Shown in pieces: positions 21,866 to 34,800 of a stretch of 64,000 nucleotides of DNA (positions are counted from its first letter, which is position 1; each line of letters opens with the position of its first letter). Made by a program: the position numbers and the translations under genes. This stretch comes from Nephrocerus scutellatus (taxonomy: Eukaryota; Arthropoda; Insecta; Diptera; Pipunculidae), in contig OX352765.1 in assembly GCA_947095585.1 (NCBI GenBank), forward strand, positions 26,194,254 through 26,258,253. Direction: 5' to 3'. Below the pieces are notes generated by a model, which was not told the DNA's origin, did not search any database, and saw nothing but the letters and a program-made list of their open reading frames with translations.

Positions 21866-24800
21866 TCTTCTCCGACGGCCGACGAGTAGCAAAGTTACAG
21901 TGTCGGTTACAAAACTTTGCAAATAAAACGCTCAATCAAACCGTACCCCGGGTACAGTTTGCAAATAGAACGTCAAACCAAAACCACGAGAGAGAAATCT
22001 TAACTCTACCCTGTAAATCGAAAGAGCTAGTAGTTTCAAGTAGTAACAAGACCTAACGAAACCTAAAGTCATGCATTTGGTTTCATACTGAAACAATAGC
22101 AGAATTAAGTCGATCCTTCACGTTCACGTTAACTTTTGATTCTTTAGTTAATTTAAATATTGCCATTAAACGTTGCTTCACTTTGTTTTCCATATTGTAG
22201 TTTTCTGATTTACATCCGCGAGACATTGAAGAACTTTGGGGAACACTGTGCCAATTTTGGCCAAATAATCTGAAAGTAATTTTGCGCTATTTGGTCATTT
22301 TGTCCGGAATGGCGCCTAACGAGCTGCTTTCTTATGTAAGTTTTGAATGATTAATTGACTTGACTGAATAGTTCTTGAAATAATTGCTTTGTATTTTAAT
22401 TGCTTTGTTTCCTACTTTTGTTTGTTTGTTCTTTTTGAATCGCTGAAGGCTAAACGCGTTGCACTCTACCTGGCTAGAACATGTCCGGATCGATTGCTAG
22501 ATGAATTAATGGCGGAACTGCAAACAGTTGAAACCCTCAATTGTCTAATTGAGCGCACGGAAACCCCACCGTTCTATCGGCTAACGAGCATGCGAAAAGC
22601 ATCAAGTCATTCTGATGGTAGGTAACACACATAACCACTCGCGAGTCGAGTGTATAGTCGTACCGCAGTACTACAAACCAATTAAGTGAATAATACATAA
22701 AAATAAAAATATATATGCATACCAATAGGACAAGCAGTTGGAATTAATGATTCTCGCATTCAAGACTTGGCTGTCGAAAAGGGGACGATTCACACAAAAC
22801 GACACAGCGGGGAGGATCCCATCAAAACGGGGTAAGTTAGTGACAGACATTTGAAAAGAAATTCAAAGGGAAGAACAATGATGCAACACTCGTTTATTGT
22901 TGTTACTGCAGTTGCATCTTTCCACGTGAACGGATAAATATTCGATGTGCGAGTAACTGTATTATTTGGAATAATGTAAGGTGTGGCAGTCAGCTAGTGT
23001 CCTTTCGAAAATCAACAATCTGGTGTAACTATTAGCATAGACAATGATAGAGACATACTTAATTAACCCTTGTCACATGGCGGAAACTTTGTTGTCTGCT
23101 TGATTGCGGAGAAGATGTGGTGTGGCTCTTGCCTCCGGCTTCCAAAGTCCATGAAAACTTTGAAAAGCTGTAGAAAACTAGCGATAGTTTTATATTCCTT
23201 TCCGAACCTTGAAAGAAGTTGTTTGTTCTTCTTCGCAATTTAGCATATAATTACCAACAGTCATTATTTCAATCTTCTTCAATTATTCCCATTATATTTT
23301 ATTTTCTTCCACTAATTAATATTTCTTTCCCTTCGTGTTCTAATGGTTATTAAATATTTTTAACGAACAAGTCTCGGTTCAAACAATTTTTTTTCGTCTT
23401 CCTTTACTTCTCATTAATTCTCTTAATACATAATGGTCTTCAACCAACTGAAGCACCTGCAAATCGGACAGTGGAATTCGTGCATTTACCCAATCGTCAA
23501 ACCGACCACCACGTGGTGCTGATAAAATTCGTGCTGCCTCAGGACCTTCAATACTCCCACGGCCAGAGGATATTTTAATCAATGATCCTGAGGTAAGAAA
23601 AAAAAATACAAATGCAGACCTCAATACCGACTATAAATTTAACTCACCCCTGAATACTTTAGTTACGTCAAGAAGAAAATGTTGAACTGCGGTTATCGGA
23701 GGCGCCAACAGCTCCTCACCCTTTGCCGATGCCAGAGTATGGTGGATATTTTGCGCCTTTGACGGAGTTTTTACCCGATGTTAGCTTGCCCATAAGTGGA
23801 TTTCACAGGTAATCATGCTAAAAATAAATACTAAATAGTTTGACACAATAGCTAACACTTTAATTTTTAAGGTGTAATGTTGCGGTTATGTTGTTAACGG
23901 ACATAGTTGTCGATGGAATCCCCGGAGTCGATTGGACGTTGCATTTACCTCTAATGCTTCACATTCTCTTTTTGGGACTCGATCATACGCGCATCATTGT
24001 TCGTGAACATTGCAAGCAATTGTGTTTGAATTTGCTGGTTAGTTTAAGGATATAATATAAATATGCAACATATTATTGTTCTGTACATACATTTTACAGA
24101 TTGTTTTAGCAGAACATAATGATCATTTCACTGTGGCAAGAATTCTGCTGAACAGTGGAACAACTAAACTCGAATTGGGGTTGTCAGTACCTGCACTGCC
24201 AGTTATCAGCAATAATTTTACAGGTAAGATTAGTCAATGTAGTCAAAGTGCAGTTTGTCCAAACGAGAGCATTTGCAAACATTTCTTTTTAGTCCCCTTA
24301 TTTAAATGGATTCACGTACTTTTCTAAGGCTATCTGTTATCTGTTATTTAAGTAATGAAATAATATTCACAAGAACAGTCTATTATTGAAAAGTGAAATC
24401 GAATAAGAGAAGAAATACTTTCCAATGTCGATAAAGAATGTATGGTGTATAATATTAGCATTAAAAGGAGAAATATTTTCCAAATGATTCAGATGATAAA
24501 TAGAATCCTGATTTATACAAAAAAAACGTGGCAAAAATCAAAAGAACATAGGAACAAAACAACATGAAATCAGAGTTTCTCTTTTTCCTCTTACTTGTAG
24601 TAGTATTATTAAAAATTCTACATTCAGTATGTAAGTATTTATACCTGTGATAATTTTTTTGACGGGAAACGTCTTTAAAATCGAGACATGAAGTAAATGA
24701 ACCAAAAAAAGTAACGCAATGAAATGGGTTATATCGTCTTGCCTTAATAACTCCTTAACTAATACTCATAGACACGCAAGTGCGGTTTCGTTATTTAACG

Positions 24801-24883
24801 GATGTGGTCAGCTCGCTGAAAAGACCTTGAGTTTGCGTCATGGTCGGGCGGGTCCTTGGACCGCAATGGTCTGTAGCGCCGAA

Positions 24884-24923
<40 letters not shown>

Positions 24924-27900
24924 GTTGTTGGAGGCTATGGGCCACTCACATGTACCTCAATGTCTGTTTTCGAGCGAGCGAGAATGTTTCAGGAGCGTCG
25001 AAAAGCTGCCACGCACGCTCAGTGCACGATGCCGACTCCGCGAGCACATGTATCGTTTTTGTACCTGTACCAATGGACATATCGAGTAAAGATAGCAGGA
25101 ATGAAGATAGACTGATTGGTCTGAGATTGAAACATTTCTTAGAAAAGGAAGGATAATATCCGAAGTTCTTTGCAGCTCGGCTGGAATTATGCCGTCAGGT
25201 CCTGCATATTTGTATGGTTTGAATCTTTGTAGCGCCCAAAGCAGTTTGTCCTTATTTATCAGATCATTAAAGATAGTTGTACGAGTATCTGCCCTAACAA
25301 GGCTGACATTACGTAAAAAAAAGTGTGTATCTAAAAGCGATTGAGCGATTCTTCGCTTGGGGTAGTCCACGAGGCATCTGTTTTTTTTTTTACGTATCTC
25401 GGCATTATTGGATTGTTTGCGAATATTTTTCTTAGCCTAGTCGCCTCAGAAGATTCTTCTATTTAACCACAGAAGAGTCTCCAAGAAGAGCGCTTGGCTG
25501 TCCTTAATTCTTTCTTATAAAGTTTGGTTTCTATATGGTGATTGGCGAGGGGGTTTGTCATCTAAACTGAATTGTATGTACCGGTGATCGGAGAAAGAGT
25601 ATTCAGCCGATAACTTCCAGTCTATAATTCTTTGGCTGAGAGAGTCGGTGAAAAGAGTAATATCTAACACTTCTTGTCGACTCCTGGTTACGAAGGTTGG
25701 TTCATTACCAGTATTGACTACAGTTAGGTTTGTACTTAAAATGTAATCGAAAAGTAACTCACTCCTGTCGTTGATGTCGGAACTACCCCATACTGAGTGA
25801 TGGGCATTTGCATCGCAGCCGATAATGAGACTGGTGTTACGTCTTTTCGCCTCTGCGATGAATTTATCCAGGTTCTCACAAGAGAGAGATCCCACGTGGT
25901 CGTGAGCGAGATAAGCCGATGCCAGCCAATAGGTTCCTTGGTGAGTCTCCAATTGTGCAGCAGTGACATCTCTATCGTTGAAGTTAGGGAGTAAAAATAC
26001 ATTTAGATTACGTTTTACTAATAAGCAGGATCTAGGGCTACCTTTATCTGCTACATATGGCGATTTATATCCAGGAGTCGTGAGTCCAAAAAGCAGTTTG
26101 TTAACAATCAATAGTTCTTGGATCAAGACGATGTCCTCACCTCCTTTAAGCAGACGGAGAGAAAGGCAGAGCGAGGACTTTTTAGAGTGTTGGAGATTAA
26201 TCTGGACTAACTGCAGCGTTTCTCAGGCAGACAAACCTCCACCACGGTATTCTCCAGATCTTCCCTTTTTGAAGACTAACTGAGAAGTTCGCTGATTCTC
26301 GGCACGGAACGTATAACACTTTAAACCAGCACAGGGATGATGATAGGATATAGAGAGATGAAGAGGGGGAAGGTGGGAGAGGGAGAGAGGGAAATGAGCG
26401 ACCTTTGGTTTCAGGACTCATCTAGAGAAGAACTCTTGAGAATCTTTGAACTCACTCACCCCCTACAACTCGACAAGTTCGACGCTCAGGCAGGAGAAAT
26501 TCCCTATATTAACTTCGCGTGAAATATAAATGACGCCTATAGTTGGAAAGAGTTGTGTATGGGCTACGCACAGGTACCACAATGCCCGGTGATGAGCAAG
26601 CAAGACTGTTTTGGAATTGTCGCAAATCTGTCACGACACGCTCAGTATACGAACCTGACTCGCGAGCACCTCTACCGCTGTTGTACCTGTACCAATGGAC
26701 ATATCGAGGGAAGATAGCACCCACAAATCTGTCGAAAACTTCTCCGAACTGAGGGATATGAACATCAGTTGAAGTAAAGCGATGCAGAACCATTGGTGTG
26801 CAGCGGACGAACGCTTCAAAACGTTATTCGAAACGAATCCGTTTGGTGTATTTTGCAGCGTTTGTGATCGATTTTGATTCGACAGAGATTTAAAAAGGCG
26901 AAAGCTTGCAACATTCGATTCCTTCAGACTTAATTACCGCACTGTTCAAGCACTACACGTAAATATTGACTGGAGTCTGTTCGACAAAGACGAGGATGAC
27001 AATAACGGGCTCAAGTATCAGATTGAGTCTATCGAGCCCGACTTTGCCGCCGAATCGGAGATCCTGCTCGTCAGACATCCATTACACAAGATAGCGACTC
27101 GTTGAGGCATTACTTAAATGATGTCTTGTGTCTCCCATATAAATGACAAAAAACTGAATCCTGTAAATTCCTCTATTATTTCTTTTGACATTGAACCGAA
27201 TTTAGATTATTTAAATTTAATTGAATTGTAGCCTTCAAATAAAAACAACAGTACCTACTCGTTTTGAGATTAGATATTCGAGTATGATCTTCGATATTAC
27301 AATATGCCATCAAATCAACGAAAATTTAAGCCGTTTTTAGGGACAACATTGGGATCCAGCTAAACAAAAATTTTATGAAAAGTTGTGGGGGTAGTCCAAG
27401 TCTTAAATAACTTTGCAAGTATATAGTTTATAATGTAAAGCCAATCGCATTAATGTACAACCAGAAAGTTAAATTTATTTATTTTTAAATTTTTTCTTAC
27501 TGCTACAATTGCAAATCTTACGACAACAACCTTAACGTTGACTCATCTCTCCGGACAGAAGCACATCAGGAATTCGATAGCTATTTGTTTGGTATGACTG
27601 GGAATATTCCAAATTTACATCACCAGCAGCAAACGCACCAACCGCAACAACAACAACAGCAATTTATCCATCAGCAACAACAACACTTGCAGCAACAACA
27701 CAATCTGCACCACAATCTGCAACATCTTCATCCTTCTTCTTTCTCACACCATCAGCACCAGTTGCAGCAGCAGCAACAGCCACATCCGCATCAATTACAC
27801 CAATTGTCGAACCAACAGCTGCCGCCACATCAAACACTGGCGACCACCTCTACCGCTATCCAAATAAATCCAAATACAACAGAGAATTCGGAGGTTCCAT

Positions 27901-28791
27901 TAATTATCACCGATGAAAATGCACCCCCACAGCCGGGTCCAACAATGCCAATTGCTCATGTCATTAAAAGCCTTTTGAAATTCCTGGCACAGGACACCTG
28001 CCAGCCGCTATGGAACTACGAGGATATCACAGCCAAGGGTGGGTAATAGCGTTGTGGCCGATTATTGCAAACATAAAAGGATGAGACGCTAATGTTTTTG
28101 TTTATCTATATCCCATGTACTCTTATGCTTCCCCTTTTTTATTCATTTACATTTAGTTTGGTCGATTAAATCGTCCGAGCAATTGACATGTTTCTTGAAG
28201 CATATGGTCAAGGTTTTTGCCGATAGCTACTCCCAGGCGCGTATAGCTGAGCGTTGGGCACAAACCGCCTTGCAATTGGGGCTAAGTTGTTCTTCGCGTC
28301 ATTATGCCGGTCGATGTCTACAGATTTTTCGTGCACTTAATGTGCCCATCAATTCTCGTATGTTGTCAGATATATTATCGCGTTTAGTGGAGACGGTCGC
28401 CGAACAAGGTGAAGATATGCAGGGATATGTAACAGAATTGTTGCTCACACTGGAAGCAGCCGTGGACAGTTTGGATTCGGATTTCCGTCCTCTCGATGTT
28501 ATGAAGGATATATTCAAGAGCACACCAAATCTCAATAACAAAGATGGTGGACCAAATTCGGTATTGGCCGGAAAGAAATCGCCATCCGGAGCAACGCCAC
28601 AATCACCGAATTTCTCAATGCCAAGCCATGCGAGAAGCACAAGCTATTCGGTATCGTACTGTACGAGAAAGTCGACGAATTCGCCGTGTGACAAGCAAGG
28701 TGAGTTGGGGTTGGTCTTAGACATAAGGTTTTCATACTTTATCTTTTTTTTTATTGTATTTTGCTACTTTTATTTCGTAAGACGCTGAATG

Positions 28792-28877
<86 letters not shown>

Positions 28878-31800
28878 TTTTAATGATGTTTTCTAAATTA
28901 TCTCGCACCACTTAGTTGAACTACGAAATCGTGCTTCAGGCATTGACATGGAACGGAATGTTTCAAAGTTTGGCGTTTCGGCACTTTCAAGATCTCGCAG
29001 TGCGCAAAGCTTAAAAATGCTTGGAGACACAGCAACGCAAGTAAGTTTTAATTTGAAAAGAAAGTCATTAAAAAAAACTCAACTAATCATCCTAATAGGA
29101 CGATAAAATGACAATTTTGGCACAACTCTTTTGGTTGTCTGTGTCGCTGCTTGAGAGTGACTACGAGCATGAATTCCTTCTGGCCTTACGACTGCTAACT
29201 CGTGTGCTACATCGTTTGCCTTTGGATCGTCCCGATGCGAGGGACAAAGTTGAGAAACTTCAACAGCAACTAAAATGGGCTGGTTATCCTGGAGTGCATG
29301 CTTTGTTATTGAAAGTGAGTTTGATACATTGGACTTGATGGTTTATACTCGTATGTCCATGAGTAATATTCCTTTCCCATCGTTTAGGGTTGTACTCACA
29401 CAACAACATACGAGCCAACAATCACACTTCTTTCGCAATTAGCACCACTCTTGAGTTTGCCTGTTTGTGATCCCACACAAAGCTGTGCATTCCCAATGAA
29501 CGTAATCTCGCTTCTACCGTATATGCTGCTACATTACGAGGATGCAAATGAAATTTGTATACGCAGTGCTGAGAATATTGCTCAGGTTTCATCAGAGCTT
29601 GGAGCGAAACTGGAAAATCTCGGTACTGTAATGACACTTTACAGTCGCAAAACATTCTGCAAGGAATCTTTCCAATGGACAAAATGTGTTGTGAAATATC
29701 TGCATGATACGTACGCTCACATGGGCTTACATATGCTGGCCTTCCTCATTGAAGTATTAGAAAAAGGGCCGCAGCAGATTCAGGTGCCTGTCTTAAATGT
29801 GATTCATTGCATGCTGCATTATGTGGATTTATCAGCGCCACAAGCACAAACCATCAACAGTGATCTACTGCGAGCAATTGGAAAATATTTAGATGTAAGA
29901 TGGAATAATTTCACATATACTCACATATAATTTTGTCTTCTCGATTAGACGCTTAATTGGAAAGAAGCTCTAAAAATCTTGAAACTCATTGTCACACGCA
30001 GTTCTAGCCTGCAGGTGGTTCCACCATCAGAAGCTGGCAGTATCGGTCTATCATTCTCCTTCTATGGCGCATATCCCGATTCGGATATGTTTTGCAAGAA
30101 GGAATTGGCTGGCCGTACAATGGAGTTTACATTCGATGTCTCGCAGACACCAATAATTGGTCGTAGAATTCTTCTCAAGTCTGAGGAAGCAGCAGCTACG
30201 GGCCCTTCAACAGTATCATCAACTAACAGCAGCTCCATTGCAAGCACTACCACGACCACAACATCAGTATTAGGTGGAGGAGCAGCTACTGCGTCAAGTG
30301 CATTCGGTGTGGTGGCCACCAACAGTGTTGCTGGTGCACAACAGCAATCGCGGAATGGCCAATCGTCATCGAATTATGTTCATCCATCTCATTTGCCATC
30401 CCACAATGTCGGTGTCGGTACACCGAATTCGCCACGGCGCAGTGCCAGTCTCTCCCCAGCTGATTCTGTACCATTGAGCGGATGGAAGCGACCGTGGATG
30501 TCACAGGGACGAGTACGCGAATGTCTCGTTAACCTACTGACGACGTGTGGCCAACGTGTTGGGTTGCCAAAGTCTCCTTCGGTGAGTAGATTGCGAATTT
30601 ATTTCCACCAAGCTGTCGCAGACCAATACACCATTCACTTGTTGTACATACTTTTGGCGTGTATGTCTTATACCAGTACGTACACGATACAATAAACTAT
30701 TCTGCCTTAAATTTCTCGTTATTAAATCGCAAATAGCATGCATTCATTCGGACAGTAATCATAAGAAAAATATAAACGAACTCCTACATACAGCTGCCTT
30801 TCCATCCTGTCTTCCTCTCTACAATTTCTAAGTCTATAAGTTACGGCATCATTAGTGTTCCCTCTCGCCGATGACAGATAACTCCCGCACGTCTCCTTAC
30901 ACACCATAGACAAGCGACACATAATAGCTACATCTTATATTTGTACATTAACCAGCAGATCTTGTAATTCATTTTTATAGTTTATTATTATTGTTTACTA
31001 AACGCATTCGGCTCTGTTCTTCTCTGAGTTGTTGTCGTTCTACCCCCTACTCACGCTTACAACCCATTTTGGTTTAATTAAAAGTTTATCGTTTCATTCA
31101 TGATATCGTCCTGTTTTCTCTTCTTCTTTTTTTCCATGAATTATTTAATTGTGTTTAGGATGATTTCATTAACTCTATATGCTCCAAGGTAATAATAAAA
31201 AACAAATTTCTCCAAATTCATTGCTTTTTGTTTTGCATATTTTCACTTTCACAATACATTGTATGCGTTCTATAATTGTATTAAAATATTTCAACATAAA
31301 ACGTAAACAATTAAGTACCGTAAAGTTACAATTGGCATTTTTGGGTGTTTTTATTCTTGCAAGTGTGTCCTAGTAAAGTATTTTTTTTTAAACTACAATT
31401 CAATTCAATTCTTCTAGTAGTGTTATCTTTTTTCTTTTAAATTTTTTCGATTTTCAATCATTTTCCTTTTCGAAATTCTATTTATATTTCATTCATTTAT
31501 GTTTATATTAGTAAGTTTGTGTTTTTATTGATGTCTTGATTTAATTTATTTCCGTGTTTGGTGGGCTACGATGCTTTATACCAAAGTAATTATTTTATTA
31601 CCCCATTCACTATGTATTGTTTAAACGTAAAGAGTTGTCTAACAAATTTAACAAAAATATTTAATAGGTCTTTTTCCTACGGTTGTGGTCGCTGTTATAA
31701 AAAGCGCACGATTGTATTCAACATTGCATCAGAGTCTAAGCTTAAAAATTCAGTTATGAGCTAATTAAAACCTAGTTTCTCCGCCTACATATTAGCTTAG

Positions 31801-34800
31801 TTTATACATTGGCTATAGATTTGACATTAGGCGGCTTATCCACTGGAAACCGAAACATGTACGTTTGATAATAAGCTTTTAGGGTAAACTGATGAGCATT
31901 TAAAGCTCAACTGGCTATTTCACTTGTGGAAGTATTGGAGTAATAAGTGATAAGCTCTAAGGAGAAGCTCCTCGCTTCCAGATTGTGCATTGTTTCCGCC
32001 TGTACCTCCGAGTATTCAACACTCAATGGGACAGATTTACATTCGTACTCGTGCAGTTGCTAGAATTTTAAACGATCTCAACATTCACAAATCCGTTGGG
32101 TCGGATGGAAATTCCTCACTTGTTCTGAAGAGGTGTTCTTTCCAGCTGGCAATACCATTGCGTAATATTTTGCATCTATCCTATTCTATGGACTCTTTCC
32201 GAGAAGTTGGAAAACAGCCTTTTTCCAGTCTATACCCAAAAATGGTGAGCCATCGTCACCTTCCTCGTACCGATCCATATCACTTACATCCATCCTTTCC
32301 AAGGTCATGGAAACGCTAATAAAATTTCAGCTCGGGAAATATATTGAAACTAACGAAATCCTTAGTGACCGGCAGTACTGATTTCGTGGGCAACGTTCTA
32401 TTGGTGATTTGATGACATATCTCACCGAACAGTGGAACCAGTCTATTCATCAATTCGGTGAAAGCAAAGTCGTTTGATGGCTCTAAATGTCATGCGCTGC
32501 ATAGAGGAAAGTTGTCAAAGGAATTCCTAACTGGGGTACGACAAGGTTGCATTCTATCGCCGATACTTTTTCTGTTGGTGATAAGCAATGTGCTTCGCGC
32601 AGCTTTACTTGAAACGGAGGAATTCGTTGGACTCTTACATTTCAACTCAAACATCTGGACTACGCTGACGACCGCTACTATCACAAGAAGATTACAAACA
32701 TTCGTAAATAGGTGCCTACGGAGCTTCTTAAGGGTTTTCTGGACTAACCGTATCTCTAACGAACATTTTTACCAGAGAACGGGTCAGATCATACACTCCG
32801 AAAAGGCGACAGTTCTATAGCAAACTACGTAATGCAATGGAATCGGTTATCTCAGGATGGTAGAAGAACGGGTCGTCCGAGAAATACATGGCGCAGAACA
32901 GTTGAGGAGGAGTCACGACAATTGGGGAAGAGTTGGAGCTGAAGTTCATTGCCAGGAACCGCACGCAATCGCGCGTAGGCGTAGTAGAGGCCTAGGACCC
33001 ACAAGGGGATATAGGACATACATGAAAAAAAATGAATGAATAAAAGTCGTTTCCACTCGATATTTCCAAGCCAAAGACAGTGTTTCGCATCTTGCTCTTT
33101 TAAACAAAATGCTATTCTGCTTCATTGGATTTTGAGATATCTTCTGGACCGCCCGACCCAACTTGTTGCTTTGTCCCCAACATTGTTTCTAATTTTTATT
33201 AATGATCTTTTGTTTGTTAGTTCTAATTACTCTTTCGACGATGAAAGCATTCTTAGCTTCTCATATTAGTTTGAAGAATTAGAAAAAAGAAACGTTCTGA
33301 ATAAATATATCGTCTATAATGTCGAACTTTACGATAGAGGCGTCAGTTACCAAATGGCAGACCTAGAGTTGCCCAATTCCGAAACATAAAAAGCAACCTC
33401 CGTAGTCGCAAAAGCGTTCGCGAATGTAATAACAGCGTTGAAGAACATATCTTTAGAACTATTGAGGAAATACCAATACAATACTCGGTGGTACAGTGGG
33501 AAGCAAAGCACAATTTGAAAGCGTGGAGCTATCTGGAAGCAAACAGCAAGCAGAGTAGCTTTTTTTACTACGACAACATTTTATGCTGTTTTTATTATAG
33601 TTTCTAACCAATTACTAAAATTGTTTATCAAAATTTCTGTGCTATAGCTAATTATCAAACCCACCACACATTTAATTTGTATAAAGTTTTCCAAACTACT
33701 AATTATGAACAAATTTGTTAACCTTTGTATTTCTACAGTAGTTAAACAGTATCAATACATTGCAGTTAAAATGTGTTTTTTGCGTTTTGCAAGTCAGCCT
33801 CACTTTAATTACATACATATTACTCTATAGTTTATGCATAGTTTTGAAGTCATATTGGAGGCAATTAATTTTTAGGCCACCGTTAAAAAATGCACCACCA
33901 TTTATGTAAATTGTAATAAATTGTCCTCTTGAATCTATAATTTTTGCAACAAGTTGTCGTCAAAAAATGTACACATAACTAACCGCAAATATAAACTGAC
34001 AACTATGCACTTTACAACAACAAACACCCACTTGTACAACAATAAATTATTGGAAATTGTATTGCAATTGCATGTTATGTTATTCTTTTTGTTGTTTCGT
34101 TTTTCCGTCCATTCAGACGTTTAGCATGTCTTTTTTATCTGGATCAATTCAAACCAGACAAAGTGTAAGCGATGATTCTTTTTCAGCTTTATTTGTCATC
34201 AGTGGTACTTTTATTTCATTATTATTCATCATTTTGTTCCATTTGTTCCGTATTCGTACTCAGTTTGTATTATTATAGTAAATTAGTAAATTGAAGAATT
34301 GAGAAAAGTTTTTGAAAATAATGCCTTCTTCCTCCCATTTTTATGTAACATCATCTCGTCACATAGGTTATATTTAGTCAATCGTCAGACCTGATGGAGC
34401 GTCAATCATCGGCTGCTTCAAGCACCGAAGAGACATCCGGGCCACAGGGTGATCTTAGCAGTGGCTCCCGCCGTGATGATGGTCAGCCGGACTTTACAGT
34501 TTTCAAAGATTTCGATTTCCTCGAGTATGAGGATAGTATTGCTGGAGAGTCGACGGACAATTTCAATTGGGGTGTGAGACGGTGCCCACTTTTCGACGGT
34601 GCCGACAGTGAACCGATGACTGGCGGTGGCAGTGGTGGTTTAGGTGGTTCCAAAGGAGGACATTCTTCCGCTCTGGAAGACAGTTTCAGTGACAAAACAC
34701 CGATTCTTAGCAAACGGAAACGCCAAACAGCTGACGACTCATCTGATGAAGAAGTTGAATCGGAATCGCCCATTGACGAGGATCATAGGCAGCCATTCTT

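Noticed and set aside
21573..21935. 120-codon frame on the - strand with an Arg-Glu run
   Set aside because: Lies in a furry intron, crosses the (TC)n repeat and matches no family.
24840..25115. Frame with a poly-Ile or poly-Tyr run
   Set aside because: Translation of the (ATT)n tail of a retroelement.
28302..28788. Antisense frames of 67-112 codons across furry exon 12
   Set aside because: Shadows of a strongly conserved coding exon.
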